A program made the position numbers and the translations under genes. This document shows positions 1 to 5,892 of a stretch of DNA of 15,500 bases, piece by piece (positions within the stretch are counted from its first letter, which is position 1; every line of letters begins with the position of its first letter). The notes under the pieces were generated by a model, which was not told the origin of the DNA, did no database searches, and saw only the letters and a program-made list of their open reading frames with translations. Source of the DNA: an uncultured Clostridia bacterium (GTDB lineage: Bacteria > Bacillota_A > Clostridia > Christensenellales > CAG-138); assembly GCA_937877295.1 (NCBI GenBank), contig CALFIV010000353.1, positions 1-15,500 on the forward strand, given 5' to 3'.

Positions 1-288
1 GTTGAATCTGTAAACGCTCATTACAAGCCCTATTGCAAAATATATACACAGGTTCGATGAACCGCCGGCAGATCTAAACGGAAGCGTTATTCCTATACAG
101 GGCAGAAGTTTAAGACACATTCCTATATTCATTATTGACTGCGACGCAATCATAAATGCAGTTCCGTAACAAAGAAGAGCGCCTGAAACATTGTGTGCGT
201 TTCTCGCGTTTTTTATTATCAGGAAACATATTAAAGCGAGCGCGGCAATCAGCAAAACGATCAGAATGATCTTCAGTGCTTTCTTCAT
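1..288 (-). CDS. SEDS (FtsW/RodA/SpoVE-like) C-terminal segment, partial at window edge
   Basis: I translated this by hand: 96 codons open to the window edge. Residues 1-27 are one hydrophobic segment ([18 protein letters not shown]...). It then reads KNARNAHN, NIGMCLKLLP, ITLPF, AGGSSN and IGLVMSVYRFN. That series matches the last membrane segments of SEDS glycosyltransferases, which polymerise lipid II in the membrane. A whole SEDS protein has about 370-400 residues and about ten membrane helices; here the C-terminal signature begins only about 55 residues after the first Met, so most of the N-terminal part is missing. The ATG overlaps the stop of the ABC ATPase gene (ATGA). GC falls from about 70% just inside the ATPase gene to about 40% here (hand count). 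It could be a short SEDS-derived protein, a transferred remnant or an assembly join. The family is fairly sure; the start is not. Confidence 0.6.
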   Translation of the reverse strand, partial: MKKALKIILIVLLIAALALICFLIIKNARNAHNVSGALLCYGTAFMIASQSIMNIGMCLKLLPCIGITLPFRSAGGSSNLCIYFAIGLVMSVYRFN

Positions 289-962
289 TTTGCCTGTCCT
301 CCCGTCAGCACGCCGTCGTAGATGTGCAGCATGCGGTCTGCGCGTTCGGCGACCGCCTGCTCGTGCGTGATCATGATGATGGAGATCCCGCGGTCGTGCA
401 GCTCGTCAAAGATGTCCATGATCTGCTGACCGGACTTGGAGTCCAGTGCGCCGGTCGGTTCGTCAGCCAGCAGCAGCTTCGGCTGCGAGCAGATCGCCCG
501 CGCGATCGCGACGCGCTGGCATTGTCCGCCGGAAAGCTGCGTGGGAAAGAATTCCATACGGTCCTTGAGCCCCACGTCGATCAGCGCCTGCTCGGCGCGC
601 TCTCTGCGCTCGCGCCGCGAAACGTTTGCGTACAGCAGCGGCAGCGCGACGTTCTCCCATGCGCAGCGCTGCTGCAGAAGATGGAACGACTGAAAGACAA
701 AGCCGATCTTTTCGTTGCGGATCTTTGCCATCTGCGTGTCGCTCGCTCTGGAATTGTCATGCTCTTCGAAATAGTACGTGCCGGACGTCGGCGTATCGAG
801 ATAGCCGAGCAGGTTCATCAGCGTCGACTTGCCCGAACCGGAAGGCCCCATGATGGCATAGTATTCGCCCTCCTCCATGGCAAAGTTGACGTCATGCAGC
901 ACCGGAACGGGGTGCTCCGGCGTGCCGTACGTCTTTTCGATGTGTTCGAGACGGATCAGCAT
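285..962 (-). CDS. ABC transporter ATPase, MacB/LolD type
   Basis: This cytoplasmic ATPase of 225 residues should power a MacB/LolD-type exporter or lipoprotein-type translocator. Walker A is GPSGSGKS (residues 39-46), the Q-loop is FVFQSFHLL (about 88-96), the signature is LSGGQ (143-147), Walker B is [12 protein letters not shown] (from 163), and the H-switch is MITHE. The DEPTGALD form and the length are typical of the MacB/LolD/FtsE group. I chose the ATG at 962 because GGAGG lies about six bases upstream and the membrane fusion protein gene stops one base before it; an upstream extension would run into that gene. The usual next gene would encode an FtsX-like permease, but the sequence instead enters a SEDS-like frame, so no permease is seen. 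It should share the SAM-responsive promoter upstream of the fusion protein. Confidence 0.9.
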   Translation of the reverse strand: MLIRLEHIEKTYGTPEHPVPVLHDVNFAMEEGEYYAIMGPSGSGKSTLMNLLGYLDTPTSGTYYFEEHDNSRASDTQMAKIRNEKIGFVFQSFHLLQQRCAWENVALPLLYANVSRRERRERAEQALIDVGLKDRMEFFPTQLSGGQCQRVAIARAICSQPKLLLADEPTGALDSKSGQQIMDIFDELHDRGISIIMITHEQAVAERADRMLHIYDGVLTGGQAK

Positions 963-963
963 A

Positions 964-2283
964 TCAGCCTCCGAAATCCGCAGAGCCGGCGTCGGGTTCG
1001 TCGACCGGTTCGTCCATCGGCGCGGCAAACACATAGTCGTCCGTGAACTCGCCGAATGTGCCGTCCTCAAAGCCGTAGTCCGGTTCGAAATCGACCGGCA
1101 GACTGTTCGGATCGACGTAGTTCGTTTCCGACGCAAGCATACCCGCACGGATCGTCGCGTCGGGGAATGCGATGCGGTCCGTGGCTTTCAGACCGCCTTC
1201 GATCGGATAGCATTCCGAAGCCTTGTCGTATGCGCCGAGCCGGATCTCGCGCCTCTCGATGCGGTTGTTCGCGTTCGCCGCCCACACATAGAAGCGGCCG
1301 TTTTCCGCCATGACAAACGCAGCGGGCAGCATCGGCGCGCTGCCGCCTTCCGCTGCGGTGTTGAGATCGATAAAGACGTGCTGACCGATCATCAGGCCCT
1401 CGATGCTGTCGAGCTCCACATAGAAGTTGTACTTGCTTGCGGAATCGCCCGAACCCATGTCGTAAAACATCTGCTGTTCGCTTGCGGTGGAATCGGTGTT
1501 GATCTTGTAGATCGTGCCGGTCCAGACCGAACCGTCGACGCGCGAGCGCACAAGCACTGGCATGCCCTCGAAAAGCGTAAAGACCGTTTGTTCGCTGACC
1601 GTGCCTTTGACGCAGTAATCCGTTCCGGCGACGATCGTGATATACGCGCTGCTTGCGGAGTCGCCGTAGCCGAACGGATTGCTTTGCGTGTCGTCGCGCA
1701 CCGAGCGCACCGTACCGGTGACGGGGGAGAACACGACGCTTGCGTCGATCAGCGTTTGCATATCCGCCGCCTTCTGCTGCTTATCCTTGAGGTCGTATTC
1801 CGCCTTTTTGATGTCGAGCTCCAGCGTCTGGATATTCAGCTTCAGCTCGTAAATCTGGCTCTCCTTCGCCTTTTCGAGCCGCTTGCTCAGCGATTCCAGC
1901 TCCTCGCGGTTTGTGCGAAGCCCGTTTTCGAGCCCCGTGATGTCGATCAGCAGCTGCGCGTGCGAAAGCTTGAGGTCGTCGACGTCGTATTCAAACAGCG
2001 GATCGCCGGTGCTGACCTTCGAGCCGGTTTCCACATAGCATTTTTGAATGCGCATGTCGCTTTCGGGATTGATCTCGATGACCTCCTTCGCCTCGACAAT
2101 GCCGCGATACACCGCGTTCTGACCCACCGTACCCATGCCGGTGAGCTCGGCGACGCTCTGCACATAGGCCGTGCCGACGTCCTCTGCGCCGCGCAGGAAA
2201 AACCAATAGTACGCGCCGCCGCCGAGCGCCAGCACGAGCACGATGCATAGAATCCAGATCCATGCCTTGCGTTTCTTTTTCAT
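964..2283 (-). CDS. HlyD/MacA-type membrane fusion protein of an ABC system
   Basis: This 439-residue protein has a Lys-rich N-terminus and one membrane anchor (about residues 8-29), so most of it lies outside the membrane. A first lipoyl/barrel-sandwich half is near 60-100, a charged coiled-coil hairpin near 105-178, and the second lipoyl half starts at VFSPVTGTVRSV (about 184-195), followed by beta-barrel-like sequence. This is the order in MacA/HlyD adaptors, which link an ABC pump to the envelope. In Gram-positive bacteria such proteins partner MacB-like ATPases and permeases in exporting peptides or drugs. The last 45 or so residues are very acidic (many D and E) and are not part of the usual fold. 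A good Shine-Dalgarno (AAGGAGAG) precedes the ATG. It is the first gene after the SAM riboswitch and is followed after one base by the ATPase gene. The substrate is unknown. Confidence 0.85.
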   Translation of the reverse strand: MKKKRKAWIWILCIVLVLALGGGAYYWFFLRGAEDVGTAYVQSVAELTGMGTVGQNAVYRGIVEAKEVIEINPESDMRIQKCYVETGSKVSTGDPLFEYDVDDLKLSHAQLLIDITGLENGLRTNREELESLSKRLEKAKESQIYELKLNIQTLELDIKKAEYDLKDKQQKAADMQTLIDASVVFSPVTGTVRSVRDDTQSNPFGYGDSASSAYITIVAGTDYCVKGTVSEQTVFTLFEGMPVLVRSRVDGSVWTGTIYKINTDSTASEQQMFYDMGSGDSASKYNFYVELDSIEGLMIGQHVFIDLNTAAEGGSAPMLPAAFVMAENGRFYVWAANANNRIERREIRLGAYDKASECYPIEGGLKATDRIAFPDATIRAGMLASETNYVDPNSLPVDFEPDYGFEDGTFGEFTDDYVFAAPMDEPVDEPDAGSADFGG

Positions 2284-2335
2284 AAGCTCTCCTTCTCCGA
2301 AAGCCGAATATCATGGCTTTCGCCTATAATACTTC

Positions 2336-2359
2336 GCATGCGGCGCATGCGTTGCATGC
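2336..2359. repeat. three GCATGC palindromes at 9-bp steps
   Basis: GCATGC occurs at 2336, 2345 and 2354, so each copy is nine bases from the next. The block lies between the riboswitch terminator and the start of the membrane fusion protein gene. It could be an operator, an RNA structure in the leader, or chance in a short GC-rich tract. I know no regulator that fits. Confidence 0.5.
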
Positions 2360-2401
2360 AAAAAACAAAAACGGCCGATCGGAATGCTCCGAAATCGACC
2401 G
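2360..2401 (-). terminator. intrinsic terminator downstream of the SAM riboswitch
   Basis: Read on the minus strand, CGGTCGAT pairs with ATCGGCCG, and after a two-base bulge CGGA pairs with TCCG, leaving a four-base loop. TTTTTGTTTTTT follows directly. It lies about 17 bases after the aptamer and about 75 bases before the membrane fusion protein start, as expected for the expression platform of an OFF switch. I could not settle the antiterminator pairing by eye. Confidence 0.8.
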
Positions 2402-2417
2402 GGAACGGTTTGAATTG

Positions 2418-2496
2418 CCATCGTACAAGCTTTAGCACCTTACTGAGGCAGGTTGCTGTGCGGTCACGGAGCTTGTCTCTCGCGCACTCTCGATGG
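2418..2496 (-). ncRNA. SAM riboswitch, SAM-I/IV-like variant without P4
   Basis: On the minus strand P1 is CCATCG (2496-2491) paired with CGATGG (2423-2418). AGAG follows as J1/2; GTGCG pairs with CGCAC as P2, and inside it GAGAGACAAGCTC and TGACC recall the SAM-I kink-turn region. Then come CAGCAACC, a short P3 and AAGGTGCTAA, the conserved core of the SAM-I clan. The P2 loop ACAAGC is exactly complementary to GCTTGT after GGTGCTAA, which is the clan pseudoknot. SAM-I has a P4 helix before the 3' side of P1; here there is no room for it, as in the SAM-I/IV variant group. The riboswitch begins one base after the predicted transcription start and is followed by a terminator. The clan is clear from these parts; the subclass is my inference. 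Confidence 0.87.
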
Positions 2497-2503
2497 TGGC
2501 TCA

Positions 2504-2532
2504 ACTATAGCACCGTTTTATGCAAAGTGCAA
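2504..2532 (-). promoter_or_regulatory. sigma-A promoter of the SAM-riboswitch/ABC operon
   Basis: On the minus strand TTGCAC (2532-2527) and TATAGT (2509-2504) are separated by 17 bases. The predicted start is near 2497, one base before P1 of the riboswitch, so promoter and aptamer support each other. Confidence 0.8.
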
Positions 2533-2748
2533 CATTTTATTCATAATTTTTCCCGGATTTTACAAAGGATATTATGATAAAATATGCGATTTTTTCCGCA
2601 TGATGCCGCATAAATGCGCATGAGGAATCAATGCATAAAACCCGGATCGCCCGACGGCGTCAGCACGTTTTCTGCGGCTGATCACAGCTTCGTTTCCGCA
2701 TACCGTTTCGGCGCTCTTCCTGCCGCCCTGCGACAAAAACGGGGGGAC
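2533..2748. other. intergenic stretch between the riboswitch promoter and the zinc-ribbon gene
   Basis: No gene is seen here. ATGCG (2584-2588) and CGCAT (2597-2601) can form a weak 5-bp hairpin, followed on the minus strand by ATTTTATC. It could serve as a poor terminator for the operon ending at 2749. Several further ATGCG/CGCAT words lie nearby. I see no clear terminator or RNA gene. Confidence 0.4.
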
Positions 2749-3075
2749 TCAGTCGTCGGGCAGCAGTACCGCTTCGCCGCCGAAGAACGCATCCAGAAGC
2801 TGTATCGCTTCGTCGTAGCGGTTATAGGGGACGTACAGCCGCACACGGTCGAGGTTCACACCGAGGTTGACGGTGATTCCGGCGCCTAAGACGGAACGGT
2901 CCGTGCAGGCGATGCCGTTGTCCGCATACAGCTCCTTCAGCATCGCCGCCTCCGGGAAGCTCAGCTCCGCGACCATGCAGAAATCGCCGTCCAAAGGTAT
3001 GCGCAGTTTTGTATTGCGGCAGTATTGACAAACCGGGCCTTCGACGAGCCGCTGACAATCCTTACAGTATTGCAT
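2749..3075 (-). CDS. small zinc-ribbon protein with DUF2007-like domain
   Basis: The protein has 108 residues. The N-terminus holds two Cys pairs (C4-x2-C7 and C16-x2-C19), a zinc ribbon. The rest, including AAMLKELYADNGIACTDRS and LYVPYNRYDEAIQLLDAFF, resembles DUF2007, a ferredoxin-like fold annotated as a putative signal-transducing domain. The role is unknown. GGAGG lies about six bases before the ATG, and the HerA-like ATPase gene ends 13 bases upstream, so the two are cotranscribed and may work together. The domain match rests on memory of the family pattern, so I hold it at moderate confidence; the gene itself is sure. Confidence 0.72.
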   Translation of the reverse strand: MQYCKDCQRLVEGPVCQYCRNTKLRIPLDGDFCMVAELSFPEAAMLKELYADNGIACTDRSVLGAGITVNLGVNLDRVRLYVPYNRYDEAIQLLDAFFGGEAVLLPDD

Positions 3076-3088
3076 GGGATACCTCCGA

Positions 3089-4636
3089 TCAGAAGAATTT
3101 TTTGAGAATGCCCATAAGCCCGCGGTAGAGCGATTTGCCCGCCTGCCGGCCGATCGTATTGGCGGCGGAGGACGCCACCTTGCCGATCGCGCTGGTCGTT
3201 TTCTTGCGCTTTGCCGCTTTTTCCTTTTCGGCCTTTTCCTTGGCTTTTTGTTCTTCCTTTTCCGCCTTCGCCTTTTCCTTTTCGGCCTTTTCCTGCTCCT
3301 TCGCGGCAGCCTCCTGCGCGGCGGCTTCCGCCTTCTCCTCGGCGGCCTTTTGGTTCTTGGCGGTCAGGACCTCGTAAGCGGATTCGTTGTCCACCGGCTC
3401 GTCATACTTGCCGTAGAGCGTGTCCGCCATGATCTCGCTCTTTCTGCGCTCGTCGTCGATCATGCCCATCATCGACTGCGGCGGCAGGATCGTGCAGCGC
3501 TCAACCACCGACGGGCGGCCTTTCTCGTCCAGAAAACTCACCAAGGCCTCGCCTGTGCCGAGATTTGTGATGGCTTCCTCGGTGGAAAAATCCGGATTCG
3601 GACGGAACGTCGCCGCGGCGGTGCGCACCGCCTTCTGCTCTGCGGGCGTATAGGCGCGCAGCGCGTGCTGCACGCGGTTAGAAAGTTGCGCCAGCACAGG
3701 ATCGGGTAGATCGGACGGCTGCTGCGAGATGAAATAGACGCCGACGCCCTTCGAACGGATCAGCTTGACAACCTGCTCCACCTTGTCGCGCAGCGCTTTT
3801 TTCGCGTCGGAAAAGAGCAGATGCGCCTCGTCGAAGAAGAACACCAGCTTCGGCTTTTCGGGGTCGCCGACCTCGGGAAGCTGCTCGAAGAGCTCGGCCA
3901 GCAGCCAGAGCATAAACGTCGAATAGAGCAGCGGGCTTTGATAGAGCTTTGCGCAATGGAACACGTTGATATAGCCGCGTCCGTCCTCGTCGCATTGCAT
4001 CCAGTCGGAAAGCTCGATGGCCGGCTCGCCGAAGAACAGATTGCCGCCCGCGTCCTCCAAAGAGAGCAGCGCACGCTGGATCGCGCCCGCCGACTGCTTG
4101 GAGATGTTGCCGTATTCGTTCAGAAGCTCCGCCGAATGCTCGGTGATGTAGGCGACCATCGCGCGCAGGTCCTTGAGGTCGATCAGCAGCCATCCGTTGT
4201 CGTCCGCAACACGGAACGCGATCGACAGCACGCCCTTCTGTACGTCGGTGAGCCCCAAAAGCCGCGACAAAAGATCGGCGCCCATGTCGCTGACGGTCGT
4301 GCGGACCGGGTGTCCGCCTTCACCGTATACATCCCAGAACCGCACGGGATAGCGCCGCATGGGGAACGCTTCGGGATCGATGCCGATGTTCTGCAGGCGC
4401 TGCGCGATCTTTTCATTCATCTCGCCGGGCTTGCAGCAGCCGGACAGATCGCCCTTGACGTCCGCCAGAAAGACGGGGACGCCGAGGTCGGAGAAGGATT
4501 CCGCCATGACCTTCAGCGTGATCGTTTTGCCCGTGCCGGTCGCGCCGGCGATCAGGCCGTGTCGGTTTGCCATCTGCGGCAGGATCGCGGCTTCCGCTTC
4601 ACCCTTGCCGATCAGGATTCGGTTCTCTATGCGCAT
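3089..4636 (-). CDS. HerA/YjgR-like ATPase (DUF853 family)
   Basis: This 515-residue P-loop ATPase has Walker A GATGTGKT (31-38), Walker [13 protein letters not shown] (DE at 269-270), a sensor-like [11 protein letters not shown] (about 301-311) and [12 protein letters not shown] (about 320-331). This is the arrangement of the YjgR/DUF853 branch of the HerA-FtsK superfamily. Residues about 426-480 are almost only A, K, E and Q and should form a long charged helix; the tail ([21 protein letters not shown]) is the family's usual C-terminus. HerA proteins are DNA translocases, but the role of the YjgR branch is not known. The start has GGAGG about six bases upstream. It opens a two-gene operon with the zinc-ribbon protein and has its own sigma-A promoter. 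Confidence 0.88.
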   Translation of the reverse strand: MRIENRILIGKGEAEAAILPQMANRHGLIAGATGTGKTITLKVMAESFSDLGVPVFLADVKGDLSGCCKPGEMNEKIAQRLQNIGIDPEAFPMRRYPVRFWDVYGEGGHPVRTTVSDMGADLLSRLLGLTDVQKGVLSIAFRVADDNGWLLIDLKDLRAMVAYITEHSAELLNEYGNISKQSAGAIQRALLSLEDAGGNLFFGEPAIELSDWMQCDEDGRGYINVFHCAKLYQSPLLYSTFMLWLLAELFEQLPEVGDPEKPKLVFFFDEAHLLFSDAKKALRDKVEQVVKLIRSKGVGVYFISQQPSDLPDPVLAQLSNRVQHALRAYTPAEQKAVRTAAATFRPNPDFSTEEAITNLGTGEALVSFLDEKGRPSVVERCTILPPQSMMGMIDDERRKSEIMADTLYGKYDEPVDNESAYEVLTAKNQKAAEEKAEAAAQEAAAKEQEKAEKEKAKAEKEEQKAKEKAEKEKAAKRKKTTSAIGKVASSAANTIGRQAGKSLYRGLMGILKKFF

Positions 4637-4662
4637 AGTTGCCTCCGAACGTACAGATTACA

Positions 4663-4680
4663 ATGATTATCAATTATCAT
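4663..4680. promoter_or_regulatory. AT-rich dyad overlapping the HerA-like gene promoter
   Basis: The 18 bases have imperfect symmetry of the form ATGATnATnnATnATCAT and overlap or directly follow the -10 box. On the minus strand two GATAAT words lie one base apart, which recalls a Fur-type box but does not match it well. It may be an operator. Confidence 0.3.
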
Positions 4681-4704
4681 ACCAATCTGCGGCGGAAAAG
4701 TCAA
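4676..4704 (-). promoter_or_regulatory. sigma-A promoter of the HerA-like/zinc-ribbon operon
   Basis: On the minus strand TTGACT (4704-4699) and TATGAT (4681-4676) are 17 bases apart, and the start codon lies about 40 bases downstream. The -35 box overlaps the stop codon of spmB. Confidence 0.8.
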
Positions 4705-5210
4705 CGCGAACCGAAGAAAAGCGACGAAAACAACAGTCCGAACACGACCGATACGAACAGCGCCGCAAGCGCGACCGGCACGGCAAAGCGCGTGCGCTTG
4801 ATCCCGATTGCACCGAAATAGAGCGCAACGGTATAAAAGACCGTTTCCGACGAGCCGAGCAGTACGCTTGCGGTCAGTCCGACCTGCGAATCCGGACCGA
4901 AGCGGGTAAAGAGATCGAGGAGCGTGCTCATCGCCGCGCTGCCGGAAAACGGCCGCACGATCAGAAGCGGCATGAGCTCCGCATCGACTCCGACGCGCAG
5001 CAGCGCGGGGGCGAGCAGCGACGAAACCGTATCCGCAAGCCCGCTGTCGCGAAACAGGCGCATTGCCATTGTAAACGCCACAAGCGTCGGCAGCAGTGTG
5101 CGCATCAGCGGCAGAGCGTCCGACGCGCCCTTCACAAAGGCGGAAAAGACGTTCACACGCTTGCATGCCGCAAACAGGATCAGCAGCAGGATTGCGATTG
5201 CGATCGGCAT
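4701..5210 (-). CDS. spmB: spore maturation protein B
   Basis: This 169-residue membrane protein has hydrophobic segments throughout and the conserved block RPFSGSAAMSTLLDLF...GPDS...GSSETVFYTVALYFG, typical of SpmB and its nucleoside-recognition (Gate) domain. SpmA and SpmB act together in the mother cell to dehydrate the spore core. I chose the ATG at 5210 because MPIAIAILLLILF aligns with the usual SpmB N-terminus; the frame stays open far upstream only because it shadows spmA. The start lies inside spmA (31-base overlap) and lacks a good Shine-Dalgarno, so translational coupling is likely. It marks the host of this part as an endospore former. Confidence 0.88.
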   Translation of the reverse strand: MPIAIAILLLILFAACKRVNVFSAFVKGASDALPLMRTLLPTLVAFTMAMRLFRDSGLADTVSSLLAPALLRVGVDAELMPLLIVRPFSGSAAMSTLLDLFTRFGPDSQVGLTASVLLGSSETVFYTVALYFGAIGIKRTRFAVPVALAALFVSVVFGLLFSSLFFGSR

Positions 5211-5767
5211 GGGCGGATACAGAAAAGACACAGGACGGCGGCGACAAGCGTAGCCGCCAAGGAAGCGAGAAGCGAAGGAACCACGACGGCGAGCGGCTGT
5301 ACAGAGCCGTAGCTTTGGCGCAGCGCAATGAGCGAAGCCGGAAACAGCTCGAGACAGGAGGCGTTGATACAGATGAGCACGCACATCTCGTTTGTCGCAA
5401 CGCCCGGCCGCGGATTCGCTTCGTTCAGAAGCCGCATTGCCTCGATCCCGTAGGGTGTGGCGGCGTTGCCCATGCCGAGCATGTTTGCGGCAAGGTTCAT
5501 CGAAATCGCTTCGCCCGCCTTGCCCGCGTGCGGAAAGAGCAGCCGCAGCACCGGCTTCAAGATCCTTGCGAGCGCGCGCATCAGCCCCGCTTCCTTCGCG
5601 ACGTTCAGAAGCCCCATCCACAAAAGGTACGCGCCGCACATCGAAAGACAGGCCGCAACCGCATCGTTTGCGCCTGCGATCAGCGACGCGAACGCGCCGT
5701 CGCCGCCGCCGGACAGCAGCAGAAACAGCAGAGAAGCTCCGATCAGTACCGAAAATACGACATTCAT
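5180..5767 (-). CDS. spmA: spore maturation protein A
   Basis: This is a multipass membrane protein of 195 residues. The block ISMNLAANMLGMGNAATPYG followed by AMRLLNE, and NEMCVLICINASCLELFP further on, are the conserved parts of SpmA. It works with SpmB in spore core dehydration. I chose the ATG at 5767 because the family begins just before this first hydrophobic segment; the upstream extension (FSKKSLFVRIRRIRW) is basic and unlike SpmA. There is only a weak ribosome site. A CATACGAT word sits five bases upstream and resembles a sigma-E -10 box, but it is too close to the start to use. The gene diverges from the PBP operon. Confidence 0.88.
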   Translation of the reverse strand: MNVVFSVLIGASLLFLLLSGGGDGAFASLIAGANDAVAACLSMCGAYLLWMGLLNVAKEAGLMRALARILKPVLRLLFPHAGKAGEAISMNLAANMLGMGNAATPYGIEAMRLLNEANPRPGVATNEMCVLICINASCLELFPASLIALRQSYGSVQPLAVVVPSLLASLAATLVAAVLCLFCIRPCRSQSQSCC

Positions 5768-5850
5768 GGTCCATCGTATGCGCCGAATGCGAACAAAAAG
5801 CGACTTTTTTGAAAACGATGGAAAAAAACACACACAAACGGCGAAGGTTC

Positions 5851-5859
5851 TGTTATAAT
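5851..5859 (+). promoter_or_regulatory. extended -10 promoter of the PBP-murG operon
   Basis: TGTTATAAT is a perfect -10 box with the TGn extension, 33 bases before the GTG start. No good -35 box is at the right distance, which the extended -10 could make up for. Confidence 0.65.
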
Positions 5860-5878
5860 GATAAACGGAAATTTATCA
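5859..5878. promoter_or_regulatory. dyad at the PBP operon start site
   Basis: TGATAAA and TTTATCA form a perfect 7-bp inverted repeat with a 6-base spacer, beginning at the last base of the -10 box and covering the expected transcription start. That is a usual place for a repressor site. It is not the TACA/TGTA type bound by MecI/BlaI. Confidence 0.4.
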
Positions 5879-5892
5879 CCCGGAGCATCAAT

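Noticed and set aside
877..2250. 457-codon plus-strand open frame
   Set aside because: It is opposite the membrane fusion protein gene, rich in Arg, Val, Asp and His as is typical of GC-rich antisense frames, with no motifs.
2325..2330. TATAAT on the plus strand upstream of the GCATGC block
   Set aside because: No -35 box at the right distance and no plus-strand gene follows.
2614..2889. 91-codon plus-strand frame in and after the intergenic gap
   Set aside because: Its second half is antisense to the zinc-ribbon gene, and there is no ribosome site or recognisable motif.
3200..3360. Repetitive plus-strand sequence (CCTTTTCGGCC-like units) that might be a tandem repeat
   Set aside because: It encodes the A/K/E-rich helix of the HerA-like protein on the other strand; the repetition follows from the amino acid composition.
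5773..5780. CATACGAT, resembling a sigma-E -10 box for spmA
   Set aside because: It lies five bases from the chosen start, so the transcript would begin in or after the ATG, and no matching -35 is seen.
5211..5837. Upstream extension of the spmB frame to 378 codons
   Set aside because: It is an out-of-frame copy of spmA; SpmB proteins have about 170-180 residues.
5392..5892. 167-codon upstream extension of the PBP frame
   Set aside because: It is antisense to spmA, has an Arg/Ser/Ala-rich shadow composition, and the GTG at 5893 has a ribosome site followed at once by a signal segment.
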